A DNA stretch of 64,000 nucleotides. It comes from an uncultured Peptostreptococcaceae bacterium (GTDB lineage: Bacteria; Bacillota; Clostridia; Peptostreptococcales; Peptostreptococcaceae). Where the stretch lies: contig CAMTIM010000043.1 in the NCBI GenBank assembly GCA_947072565.1, forward strand, positions 186,001 to 250,000, given 5' to 3'. Position numbers and translations under genes: made by a program. The stretch's first letter is position 1; every line of letters starts with the position of its first letter. Under the pieces are notes generated by a model. It was not told where the DNA came from. It saw only the letters and a list, made by a program, of their open reading frames with translations, and searched no databases. Positions 36,025 to 44,191 of the stretch are shown here, piece by piece.

Positions 36025-37686
36025 CTAACAAATATAAAATTCTATTTTAGTTCCAGGGCTTAATCTAATTATGTTAAGACCTTGTCCATAAAGCAATTTC
36101 AATCTTAAATGGACATTGTATAGCCCTATTTTATTTTCTGGCATATCATCATTATATACTCTTTCAATTATATCTTCACCTATAGTTATACCATCATTTT
36201 CTACCCAAATTTCAGTTTTATTTTCATATTGTTTTGCACCTATTATTACAGTTCCATAACCACCATTTTTTCTTATTCCATGTATAATTGCATTTTCTAC
36301 TAATGGTTGAATTATTAGGCTTGGTATTTTTATATCTATATTTTCATCTATATTGTAAACTACATTTAATTTATCTCCAAATCTTGCTTTTTCTATTTCA
36401 ACATATGCTTTTACTTGTTCTAACTCTTTTTTTATGTCTATAAGATTATCATTTACTTCTATGTTATATCTCATATATGTAGATAAATTTATTATAAGAT
36501 TTCTCGCTTTGTCTGGATCTGTTCTTATAAAAGAAGTTATAGTATTTAATGCGTTAAATAAAAAATGAGGATTTATTTGAGTCTGAAGTGCTTTTATTTC
36601 CGCTTTGTTTTTTGCTTCTTTAATTTTTTCAATTTTAGATATTTCCATTAAGGTTGATATAATATAAGACAGTCCTATAGCTAAAGATTTTTTTGAATAA
36701 CTCATTTCATATTGTTTTATATAATATATTTTCAAAGTTCCCATAACACCTTGTGAATCTGTCAGTGGTATAATCATAGCTGTTTTTAAACTCACTTTTT
36801 TACTTAAAGAATATTCTTCATTCTCTACTTTTATATTTAATATTTTATTTTCTCTCATTGACTCTTTAGTTGTATCGCTAAGCTCTACATTAGGTTTGTT
36901 AAATACCTCTTGCCCAACACCTACATAAGCTAGTACTTTTTCGCTATCTGTTATTGCCACTGCATCTGACTTTATTTCATCTTTTATAATCCCACATATA
37001 ACCTTTAATGATTCTTCATTTATAGACCTAAAGTATGGTAGAGTTTTATTAGCTATATTTAATGCTAACTTTGACTGAAATGCAGCTATTTCTTCTTTTT
37101 CTTTTTTTATAACATTTACAACAGATACTAAAAAACCTATTCCAATTTGACCAACTATCATTGGTAGATATATTTTATTTATAACTACTACCGCTGTGTT
37201 ATGTGGATATGACATTAAAAATATTAAAAACATACTAATACTTTCAGATGCTACTCCACACATAATTCCATAGAACCACTTTTGCTCATCCTTAACTTTT
37301 TTACTCACATATCCTGATAATAATCCTGCAAATATGCTAGATATGAAGCAAGGAATACTTGTAATACCACTTATATCAAGCATATATCTATGAAAACCAG
37401 ATACAAATCCAGACGTGAAACCTACTAATGGTCCAAACAATATACCTCCAGATACTATAGCAATTATTCTTGTGTTAGCTAATGAGCCATGTACACTAAT
37501 ACCATTATAAGTCCCAAGAATAGCTAATAAGCTAAATATTATAGATATAATAATTAAATCACCTAAATTATGATTTTCCTTTTGAAATATATATTTAAAT
37601 CCTTTTATCTTAGTAATCATAATAAATAAAACTATTATCAAACTTGATTTCTCAAGTAACGATAAAAATATTTCCCCTTTGTCCAT
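36025..37686 (-). CDS. LytS/BtsS-type sensor histidine kinase
   Basis: This 553-residue sensor has an N-terminal 5TMR_LYT membrane domain (about 1-190, GILFGPLVGFTSGFVSGFHRY), a GAF-like domain (about 215-345), the phospho-acceptor region QINPHFLFNALN and a HATPase domain with NAIIHGI. LytS/BtsS-type kinases sense extracellular metabolites; BtsS senses pyruvate. The ATG at 37686 is set by GGAGGTG eight bases upstream. It is in an operon with the LytTR regulator. Confidence 0.88.
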   Translation of the reverse strand: MDKGEIFLSLLEKSSLIIVLFIMITKIKGFKYIFQKENHNLGDLIIISIIFSLLAILGTYNGISVHGSLANTRIIAIVSGGILFGPLVGFTSGFVSGFHRYMLDISGITSIPCFISSIFAGLLSGYVSKKVKDEQKWFYGIMCGVASESISMFLIFLMSYPHNTAVVVINKIYLPMIVGQIGIGFLVSVVNVIKKEKEEIAAFQSKLALNIANKTLPYFRSINEESLKVICGIIKDEIKSDAVAITDSEKVLAYVGVGQEVFNKPNVELSDTTKESMRENKILNIKVENEEYSLSKKVSLKTAMIIPLTDSQGVMGTLKIYYIKQYEMSYSKKSLAIGLSYIISTLMEISKIEKIKEAKNKAEIKALQTQINPHFLFNALNTITSFIRTDPDKARNLIINLSTYMRYNIEVNDNLIDIKKELEQVKAYVEIEKARFGDKLNVVYNIDENIDIKIPSLIIQPLVENAIIHGIRKNGGYGTVIIGAKQYENKTEIWVENDGITIGEDIIERVYNDDMPENKIGLYNVHLRLKLLYGQGLNIIRLSPGTKIEFYIC

Positions 37687-37736
37687 AAATTCACCTCCAT
37701 CCACTTATTATTATAATTAAATTTATTTTTATATAC

Positions 37737-37768
37737 AGAAAAGAGAAGTAATAAAACTTCTCTTTTCT
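37737..37768 (-). terminator. Hairpin after murE
   Basis: Arms AGAAAAGAGAAG and complement (12 bp) enclose an 8-base loop, 45 bases after the murE stop. The minus-strand flank is not a clear T-run, so termination strength is uncertain. Confidence 0.5.
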
Positions 37769-37813
37769 AATTTATTATTAACTTAATTGCTAAGCTTTAT
37801 ATATCTATGCTTA

Positions 37814-39313
37814 TTATGAAAGTTGTTTTTTACCTTTACTTTGCATAATTCTTTTAGCCGCATTTATAGCTACTTCTGTTTCACTAAAAGGTAGATTTTC
37901 CCCTTTTATAAGTTGATATTCTTCATGACCTTTTCCTGCAAACACTATCATATCGCCATCTTGAGCTATCTCTAATGCTTTTTCAACAGCTACTTTTCTA
38001 TCAGGTTCTACTATATAATCACATTGTGAATCTTTAAATGAATCAGCTATATCTTTTATTACATCCATAGGATCTTCAAAATCAGGATTATCACTTGTTA
38101 ATATACATAAATCACATTCTCTAGATGCTACATCGCCAAGTTCTTTTCTTCTTAATTTGGTTCTTCCACCTACTGATCCAAATAAACATATTAATCTATT
38201 GTGATCGTATTTTTTTAATGTTTGTAATATATTTTCTAAACTTACTCCATTATGAGCATAGTCGATTATTACAGTTGCATAATCAAGAACTGGTAATACT
38301 TCTACTCTTCCTTTTACTTTAGCACTTTTTAGAGCATCTAACATTGTATTTTGATCAATTTGTAAGTATCTACAAACTGATATAACAGCTAGTGCATTAT
38401 ATATACTAAATGTACCTGGTGAGCATATATATGTATTAAATTCCTCATTTTGAGTTGCTACATCAAAGCTTACACCTAGTGAATCTAATTCTCTAGAGTA
38501 TTCTATGTTCTTTGCTACTATATCACCTTTGTTTTCTATTCCAAAAGTATCTATTTCACAAGTTGCTTTTTCTATTATTTGATTTGCATATTTATCATCT
38601 ATGTTTACTATACCATGCTTAGCTAAAGTAAATAATTTAGCTTTGCAATCTAAGTAATTTTCAAATGTTGGATGTTCTTTAGGACCTACATGGTCTAGTG
38701 ATAAGTTAGAGAATATTGCTACGTCAAAATTAATATCTTTAACTCTATCCATCATTAATCCACCTGATGATACTTCCATTGATACACATTTAACTCCACT
38801 ATCTAGCATATCTCTAAATATTCTGTGTAACTCATAACTCTCTGGAGTTGTATTAGCTGTTCTTTCTTCTTTTCCATTATAGAAAGTCCCATTAGTTCCT
38901 ATCACACCAGTATTTAATCCAGCATGATTTAAAACTGTGCTTAAATAATTTGTTATAGTAGTTTTTCCTTTTGTACCTGTAACTCCTATAATTTTTAATT
39001 CTTTAGAAGGATTACCAAAATAGTTTGATGAAATTTTTGATAAAGCTATTCTGCTATCTTTAACGAATAATTTTATAGCATCGTCATTAAGTTTCACATC
39101 ATCTTGTAATATAAATACTCTACATCCTTTTTCATATGCATCTTGTGCATACTTATGACCATCTAAACTTTCACCTTTTATAGCTATAAACATATACCCA
39201 TCTCTACATTTAGAAGAGTTATATGCCACGTCTTTCACTTGTGTATCTTTTATATTATCCCAAGGTTTATTAGCATCAAATACTACTTCATTCATCATCT
39301 CTAATAATCTCAT
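37814..39313 (-). CDS. murE: UDP-MurNAc-dipeptide ligase MurE
   Basis: This 499-residue Mur ligase adds the third amino acid to UDP-MurNAc-L-Ala-D-Glu. The P-loop GTKGKTT (113-119), NTTPES (154-159) and the C-terminal GKGHEEYQ are conserved. The substrate-selecting loop reads DNPDFEDP (408-415) where DAP-adding enzymes usually have DNPR. The arginine that binds diaminopimelate is therefore missing, so lysine or another diamino acid is possible. It lies away from the main mur cluster but next to a racemase and an ATP-grasp ligase that may act on the same precursor. Confidence 0.93.
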   Translation of the reverse strand: MRLLEMMNEVVFDANKPWDNIKDTQVKDVAYNSSKCRDGYMFIAIKGESLDGHKYAQDAYEKGCRVFILQDDVKLNDDAIKLFVKDSRIALSKISSNYFGNPSKELKIIGVTGTKGKTTITNYLSTVLNHAGLNTGVIGTNGTFYNGKEERTANTTPESYELHRIFRDMLDSGVKCVSMEVSSGGLMMDRVKDINFDVAIFSNLSLDHVGPKEHPTFENYLDCKAKLFTLAKHGIVNIDDKYANQIIEKATCEIDTFGIENKGDIVAKNIEYSRELDSLGVSFDVATQNEEFNTYICSPGTFSIYNALAVISVCRYLQIDQNTMLDALKSAKVKGRVEVLPVLDYATVIIDYAHNGVSLENILQTLKKYDHNRLICLFGSVGGRTKLRRKELGDVASRECDLCILTSDNPDFEDPMDVIKDIADSFKDSQCDYIVEPDRKVAVEKALEIAQDGDMIVFAGKGHEEYQLIKGENLPFSETEVAINAAKRIMQSKGKKQLS

Positions 39314-39348
39314 AACCTAATCCTCCTGTTTATTGCTTTTAATTATGT

Positions 39349-39377
39349 AGTATAACATAATATCTTTTTATTTTTAA
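39349..39377 (-). promoter_or_regulatory. Candidate murE promoter
   Basis: TTAAAA (-35, 39372-39377) and TATACT (-10, 39349-39354) are 17 bases apart on the minus strand, about 36 bases before the murE start. The -35 is poor. Confidence 0.4.
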
Positions 39378-39423
39378 TTGAATATTATTACCAAACATAT
39401 AAATATTTTCATAATAATTTTAG

Positions 39424-39455
39424 AAAAATAGAGTAGTTTTACCTACTCTATTTTT
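39424..39455 (-). terminator. Terminator after the racemase gene
   Basis: Perfect 13-bp arms (AAAAATAGAGTAG and complement) with a 6-base loop start just after the racemase stop and end in TTTTT on the minus strand. Confidence 0.8.
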
Positions 39456-39458
39456 TAT

Positions 39459-40163
39459 TTACTTAGATTTTTTGCCACATAAATTTATAGTTTTTCTAGC
39501 TAATACCTCTAGAGAATCTATATAAAATTTATTATCTAAGTTATTATCATTTTTTAAGATAGAAAGTTCTGTACATCCAAGTATTGATCCATCACAATTA
39601 TTTTCTTTTAAATAATCAACAATTTTATTGAATTTTTCCATATCTGCACTTTTTCCGCTCTTTATATCTTTATAAATAATATCCATTATATGTTGTTGTC
39701 TTTTATCATCTAATACTAAATAGTCTATTCCATACTTCTCGCACATATTTTGATACAACTTTGTTTGTATGTTTCCTGTTGTAGCTAGTATTCCAAGCTT
39801 ATTGTACCCTTTTTGCTTTGCGTATATAATAGTCTCTTCTACTATATTTACAACTGGTATCTTTACACTCTCAGCTATTTTTTCATGAAAGTAATGTGCT
39901 GTATTACATGTAAGTACTAAAAAATCAGTTCCATATTGTTCTAATTTTTTAGCGTCTTTTACAAGCACATCTACAGGATTCTTTGGAGACTTTCCAATTA
40001 TATAATCAGTTCTATCAGGTGTTGTTGCACGATTAGTTATTATCATATCAATATGTTCTTGATCCGATTTTGCATCTGTCATTCTAACTATCATATCATA
40101 AAAATAAACGGTAGCCATAGGACCTAATCCACCCATCACTCCAACTGTTTTGTTAGTTTCCAT
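39459..40163 (-). CDS. Aspartate/glutamate racemase family protein
   Basis: This 234-residue Asp/Glu racemase has the two catalytic cysteines in [10 protein letters not shown] (about residue 83) and LGCTELSIL (about 197) and the N-terminal [12 protein letters not shown] typical of aspartate racemases rather than MurI. It would supply D-Asp (or D-Glu). It follows an ATP-grasp ligase by 15 bases and lies next to murE. The same racemase-ligase pairing supplies the D-Asp cross-bridge of Enterococcus faecium, so a cell-wall role is likely. Confidence 0.85.
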   Translation of the reverse strand: METNKTVGVMGGLGPMATVYFYDMIVRMTDAKSDQEHIDMIITNRATTPDRTDYIIGKSPKNPVDVLVKDAKKLEQYGTDFLVLTCNTAHYFHEKIAESVKIPVVNIVEETIIYAKQKGYNKLGILATTGNIQTKLYQNMCEKYGIDYLVLDDKRQQHIMDIIYKDIKSGKSADMEKFNKIVDYLKENNCDGSILGCTELSILKNDNNLDNKFYIDSLEVLARKTINLCGKKSK

Positions 40164-40178
40164 AGTCACCTCACCAAT

Positions 40179-41393
40179 CTATTTGCAGTATTTTTTAAAC
40201 TTTCTCATTTGATTTATATTGTATAAGAATATATACCAACGTCTCTTAAAGTTTCCTTTTAAGTCTTTATCATATCCAAATGATGTAGCACTATTTCCTT
40301 GACTAACTAAAGATTTAGCTTTGTTTACTAAAGATGTATCTTTTACATATTTGTAAACAACATTATTTGGTATAACATGCCAGAAAAATTCATCTTTTTG
40401 GATTTTTAAGTCTAATTCTTTATTGTATACTCTATCTTCTACTATATACTTAGCTATGTTATTTCCAGAACTTGTTACATAGTAGTTACTTCTACCTTGT
40501 CTTAGGTTTATTTCAAACACTTTATATGTATTATCTCTAGTATCAAACTTTATATCAAAGTTTGAATATCCAGTATAATTTATGTCTTCTAAGAATGTTT
40601 TGAATTTTTCCATTAAAGGTCCATCATACTCTGTTATTATAGCAGCATGATTTCCTATTCCTTTTGGAGTATGTTCTTCTAATAATACATGTCCTAAGCA
40701 CATCATCTTTACTTTTCCATGTTGATCTGAATAACAAGTTAAAACTCTCATATTTGAGTCATCACCTGGTATAAAATCTTGTATTATTAAGTTTTTATCA
40801 TATTTACCTTTGTATATTGTGCTAGTTATTTCTATAAACTCTTTTTCATTATTAGCTACATATGCTTTTTTCATTCCTTCAAATGGGAACTGCCAGTATA
40901 ATACACTGTCTGAAGGTTTTATTATAACTGGATAATTAAATCCAAATTCTTCTATTTTATCACCTTTTGAGTATATGAAAGTCTTTGGATAATCTAATCC
41001 TTTTTCTTCACACATTTGATAGAATAATTCTTTTTCTATTAATTTATTTTTTAATTCACTATCTATATAAGGAACTATATATTTTTCTTTTAGTACATCT
41101 CTATGGTCAATTATTAGTTCTGCATATTCGTCAGTACATCCCATTAATATTAGTTTCTTATTAGGTGCTGCTAATTCATCTGCTGTTTTTAATAAAACTT
41201 GTATGAATTCTTTTTCTTCTGTTATTTTTGGATCTATTCTAAAGTCAATTATATTACTATCTTTAGTTGCTCCTAGTGCATATCTTCCAAATGCTATTGA
41301 CTTAACGCCATAAGCCTCATGGTATGCTCTTGCAACAGAATAGCAATTTATATCTCCACCAACTAAAACTGGTTGTATTATTGTATTTTTCAT
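40179..41393 (-). CDS. ATP-grasp carboxylate-amine ligase (candidate D-aspartate ligase)
   Basis: This 404-residue ATP-grasp protein has an N-terminal domain PVLVGGDINCYSVARAYHEA, an ATP-binding lid around IIKPSDSVLYWQFPFEG, and the catalytic metal-binding stretch FEINLRQGRSNYY. It belongs to the group containing AslA/Asl-fm, which couples D-Asp to the lysine side chain of peptidoglycan precursors. That assignment rests on general similarity and on the racemase and murE neighbours, not on a search. A perfect consensus promoter precedes it. The ATG at 41393 follows AGAGGTG. Confidence 0.72.
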   Translation of the reverse strand: MKNTIIQPVLVGGDINCYSVARAYHEAYGVKSIAFGRYALGATKDSNIIDFRIDPKITEEKEFIQVLLKTADELAAPNKKLILMGCTDEYAELIIDHRDVLKEKYIVPYIDSELKNKLIEKELFYQMCEEKGLDYPKTFIYSKGDKIEEFGFNYPVIIKPSDSVLYWQFPFEGMKKAYVANNEKEFIEITSTIYKGKYDKNLIIQDFIPGDDSNMRVLTCYSDQHGKVKMMCLGHVLLEEHTPKGIGNHAAIITEYDGPLMEKFKTFLEDINYTGYSNFDIKFDTRDNTYKVFEINLRQGRSNYYVTSSGNNIAKYIVEDRVYNKELDLKIQKDEFFWHVIPNNVVYKYVKDTSLVNKAKSLVSQGNSATSFGYDKDLKGNFKRRWYIFLYNINQMRKFKKYCK

Positions 41394-41444
41394 ACTTTTC
41401 ACCTCTTAAAACAAAGTAATTTATATCACTAAATTCATCTTATA

Positions 41445-41473
41445 ATTATACTCCTATTTCTTTTAAATGTCAA
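41445..41473 (-). promoter_or_regulatory. Perfect consensus promoter of the ligase-racemase operon
   Basis: TTGACA (41468-41473) and TATAAT (41445-41450) are exactly 17 bases apart on the minus strand, 51 bases before the ligase start. The -35 touches the end of the ptsG terminator. Such a match predicts strong constitutive expression. Confidence 0.88.
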
Positions 41474-41499
41474 AAACCTAGCGAATACGCTAGGTTTTT
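41472..41499 (-). terminator. Terminator after ptsG
   Basis: Perfect 12-bp arms (AAAAACCTAGCG and complement) with a 4-base loop; T-rich on both strands. It lies 20 bases after the ptsG stop. Confidence 0.85.
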
Positions 41500-41518
41500 G
41501 TGTTGTTTTATATTAATA

Positions 41519-43177
41519 TTAGTCTCTTCCTAATATTTTGTTTATTTCATGTTTGTAAGCATCTGCTTTAGCTCCAAAGATTGCTTGTATTCCATTACCA
41601 ACCTCTACAACTCCTACAGCACCTAATGCTTTAAGTTTAGCTTTATCTACTTTAGATTTATCTAAAACTTCAACTCTAAGTCTAGTTATACATGCATCTA
41701 TTGAAACAGCATTTTCTCCTCCGCCTAATGCAGCGATTACATGTGGAGCATTTTCAGCTATTTCATCTTTAGCACTTGATCCTTTAGCTGCATTAAAGTC
41801 AGCTTTAGAGTAAAGTTTAGCTTCTTCTTCGTCTCCCTCTCTACCTGGAGTCTTTAAGTTTAATTTTAATATTAAGAACTTGAATAAGAAGTAGTAAACA
41901 ACTGCATAAGCTGCCCCAACTGCTAATACCATAAACCATTTTGTTGGAACTCCAGCTCCTGCAGGAAGTAATCCAAATAATGAGAAGTCTATAAATCCAC
42001 CTGAGAATGTCATACCTATAAATACATTAAATATGTCCATTAAGAAGAATGAAAGACCTGCTAATAAACAGTGAACTCCATATAATGCTGGTGCAACAAA
42101 TAAGAATGTAAATTCTAATGGTTCAGTTATACCTGTTAAGAATGATGTAAATGCTGCTGCAACTAATAAACTTCCAACAACTTTTTTCTTGTTATCTGCT
42201 GCTGTATGATACATTGCAAGTGCTGCTGCTGGTAATCCAAACATCATGAATGGGAATTTACCTGCCATAAATCTTGTTGAACCTGCTACTATTTTTGACA
42301 TAGTTTCTGGGTCAGCACCAACTAAATCTTTCATATGACCTAATTGAGCAAAGTATGCATAGTTCGCACCTTGTACTGTTTGCCAAGCTCCATCTGCTAA
42401 AACTTGTCCGTCTACGAAAGAACCAAACCAGAATGGAGTATAGAATACATGATGTAGTCCAAATGGTATTAATGATCTTTCGATTACTCCGTATAAGAAT
42501 GTACCTGCTGGTCCTGCATTTTTAACTAATAAAGCTATCATAGCGATTCCATCTTGTACAAATGGCCATGCATAAGCTAATATAACACCTGTAACTGCCA
42601 TTGCTAAAGAAACTACGATAGGTACAAATCTTGAACCTGAGAAGAATCCTATAACTGCTGGTAGTTGTATTTTGTAATATTTATTGTGTAATGTAGATGT
42701 TACTATACCTGTTATAATACCACCAAACACTGACATGTTAAGAGTAAATATTCCTAATGTTTTAGTTACATAAGTTGCATATTGAGCTGGTACTGCATCT
42801 GGTGTTAAAACACCTAGTGGAGTAGCACCTAAACCTAGTAATATACTTATAACCTGATTCATTATTAAGAATCCAAATACAGAAGCAAGTCCAGCAGTAC
42901 CTTTATCTTGCTTAGCAAGACCAACTGCAGTACCTACTGCAAATAGTAATGGTAAGTTACCAAATACTATATCACCTATACCTTGCATTATTTTTAAAAT
43001 TATTGTTATTGCTTGGATATCAACAAAAGCTATTAGTGGCTGATATATTGCTGGTGCATCAGGTAAGTTCGCTATATTAAGTAGCGCTCCACCAACACCT
43101 AGTAATATACCTGCAACTGGTAGTGCTGCGATTGGAAGCATTATTGCTTTACCAATTCTTTGTAAGTATTGAAGCAT
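41519..43177 (-). CDS. ptsG: PTS glucose/N-acetylglucosamine-type EIICB
   Basis: This 552-residue sugar permease imports and phosphorylates a hexose. The EIIC domain (about 1-430, ten or so helices, starting QRIGKAIMLPIAALPVAGILLG) is followed by a linker and an EIIB domain (about 470-552) with the phospho-cysteine in DACITRLRVEV. There is no fused EIIA; a separate crr gene lies upstream. Glucose is the likeliest sugar, N-acetylglucosamine is possible. Expression is controlled by its own promoter, a cre-like site and a RAT/terminator in the 301-base leader. Confidence 0.9.
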   Translation of the reverse strand: MLQYLQRIGKAIMLPIAALPVAGILLGVGGALLNIANLPDAPAIYQPLIAFVDIQAITIILKIMQGIGDIVFGNLPLLFAVGTAVGLAKQDKGTAGLASVFGFLIMNQVISILLGLGATPLGVLTPDAVPAQYATYVTKTLGIFTLNMSVFGGIITGIVTSTLHNKYYKIQLPAVIGFFSGSRFVPIVVSLAMAVTGVILAYAWPFVQDGIAMIALLVKNAGPAGTFLYGVIERSLIPFGLHHVFYTPFWFGSFVDGQVLADGAWQTVQGANYAYFAQLGHMKDLVGADPETMSKIVAGSTRFMAGKFPFMMFGLPAAALAMYHTAADNKKKVVGSLLVAAAFTSFLTGITEPLEFTFLFVAPALYGVHCLLAGLSFFLMDIFNVFIGMTFSGGFIDFSLFGLLPAGAGVPTKWFMVLAVGAAYAVVYYFLFKFLILKLNLKTPGREGDEEEAKLYSKADFNAAKGSSAKDEIAENAPHVIAALGGGENAVSIDACITRLRVEVLDKSKVDKAKLKALGAVGVVEVGNGIQAIFGAKADAYKHEINKILGRD

Positions 43178-43205
43178 ATTATTATTCCTCCTATTATTTA
43201 ATTTT

Positions 43206-43221
43206 GTAAAAACGTTTTTAC
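43206..43221. repeat. 16-bp palindrome in the ptsG leader
   Basis: GTAAAAACGTTTTTAC is a perfect palindrome about 30 bases before the ptsG start, after the terminator. It looks like a cre-type half-site pair or a small mRNA hairpin beside the ribosome site. Confidence 0.4.
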
Positions 43222-43297
43222 CGACTACACAGTTTTATTATTTTCATTTATGTAAAATATTATTAAAAATTTAAATCCCATTACATAACTTCCCAAT

Positions 43298-43352
43298 AAA
43301 AAAGGGCTAAAAAATTTATAGCTACACAAGGTATCTATAAATAACTTAGCCC
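43298..43352 (-). terminator. Leader terminator of ptsG (antitermination-controlled)
   Basis: On the minus strand GGGCTAA (43346-43352) pairs with TTAGCCC (43304-43310), with ATTTATA/TATAAAT pairing inside, and a run of T follows. The 5' arm shares GGGC with the end of the RAT at 43349-43377, so antiterminator and terminator exclude each other. Confidence 0.85.
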
Positions 43353-43377
43353 ATGCCTGCATTACCAGTAACACGCT
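43349..43377 (-). promoter_or_regulatory. RAT antiterminator of ptsG
   Basis: A 29-base ribonucleic antiterminator with the conserved TGTTACTG and GCAGGCA blocks of LicT/GlcT/SacY targets. It overlaps the terminator just downstream. The BglG-family protein encoded at 44192-45031 should bind and stabilise it when sugar is present. Confidence 0.88.
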
Positions 43378-43412
43378 ATACTTATTTATTAATTTATTTA
43401 ATTTCTATCTAA

Positions 43413-43449
43413 AGTATAACATACGACAAATTCTTTGTAAACATTTTCA
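43413..43449 (-). promoter_or_regulatory. ptsG promoter with cre-like CcpA site
   Basis: TTTACA (43436-43441) and TATACT (43413-43418) are 17 bases apart on the minus strand, upstream of the RAT. Overlapping the -35, TGAAAATGTTTACA (43436-43449) matches the cre consensus at 13 of 14 positions and also fits the clostridial CcpA motif GAAAANGTTTTC with one change. Catabolite control is inferred. Confidence 0.65.
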
Positions 43450-43478
43450 CAATATTTTTTATATTTTTTTTATTCAAA

Positions 43479-43979
43479 TTATTTTGTTATTTCTATTTTA
43501 TTTAATTCTCCAGCAGTTGCACTACCTTCTATTATTTTTACGCTTTCTGATCCATCTAAATTAGTAAATATTACTATAGGCATAGAAGATTTAGCATTTT
43601 TTTCTATGAATTCAACATCCATTTTAACTAACTTATCTCCAACTTTAACATCTTGGTTTTCTTCTACGAAAGATTCAAATCCTTCACCTTTTAGCTTAAC
43701 AGTATCAACACCTAAATGTATTAAAACTTCTCTTCCATCTACAGAGTTTATTGTTATAGCATGTTTAGTTGGGAATACACTTCCTATTTTACCAGCAACT
43801 GGAGATACTATTATTCCATCAGTAGTTTTCATAGCGAACCCGTCACCCATCATTTTAGTTGAAAATACTTCATCTGGAACTTCAGTTATTGAAACTAATT
43901 CTCCATTAGTTAATGCTGCTATTTGTTCTTTCTTAACTTCCTCTTTATTTCCTTTGAACATATTCTTGAAAAAACTCAT
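43479..43979 (-). CDS. crr: PTS glucose-type EIIA
   Basis: This 166-residue EIIA of the glucose family has the phospho-histidine in EVLIHLGVDTV (about residue 88) and the partner histidine in TKHAITINSVDG. It passes phosphate from HPr to EIIB of PtsG. It lies between the antiterminator gene and ptsG and has its own RAT and terminator in the 212 bases upstream. Confidence 0.92.
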   Translation of the reverse strand: MSFFKNMFKGNKEEVKKEQIAALTNGELVSITEVPDEVFSTKMMGDGFAMKTTDGIIVSPVAGKIGSVFPTKHAITINSVDGREVLIHLGVDTVKLKGEGFESFVEENQDVKVGDKLVKMDVEFIEKNAKSSMPIVIFTNLDGSESVKIIEGSATAGELNKIEITK

Positions 43980-44033
43980 ATTATTTGTCTCCTTCTATTT
44001 GTTGTATAATTTTTTTTATTTTAATATATAAAA

Positions 44034-44139
44034 AGACCTAAATCTATAAAAATATATTATTATACAGACATAAATATCAATCTTAAAAAAAGTATTGTTA
44101 TAATTTATACCTATTACATATTTTCATAAATCTAAGTCT
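44034..44139 (-). terminator. Leader terminator of crr
   Basis: AGACTTAGATTTAT (minus strand, 44126-44139) can pair with ATAGATTTAGGTCT (44034-44047) over 14 bp with three G-U pairs, then TTTT. The 78-base loop is unusually large for an intrinsic terminator. Its 5' arm overlaps the RAT at 44135-44163. Confidence 0.5.
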
Positions 44140-44163
44140 TGCCTGCCCAACCAGTAACAACTT
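44135..44163 (-). promoter_or_regulatory. RAT antiterminator of crr
   Basis: The minus strand has TTGTTACTG and GGGCAGGCA at the same spacing as the other two RATs. It starts 28 bases after the antiterminator gene stop, so crr is probably served by read-through from that gene. Confidence 0.83.
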
Positions 44164-44191
44164 TAGATAGCTTGTTTTGTGTTATTAAATT

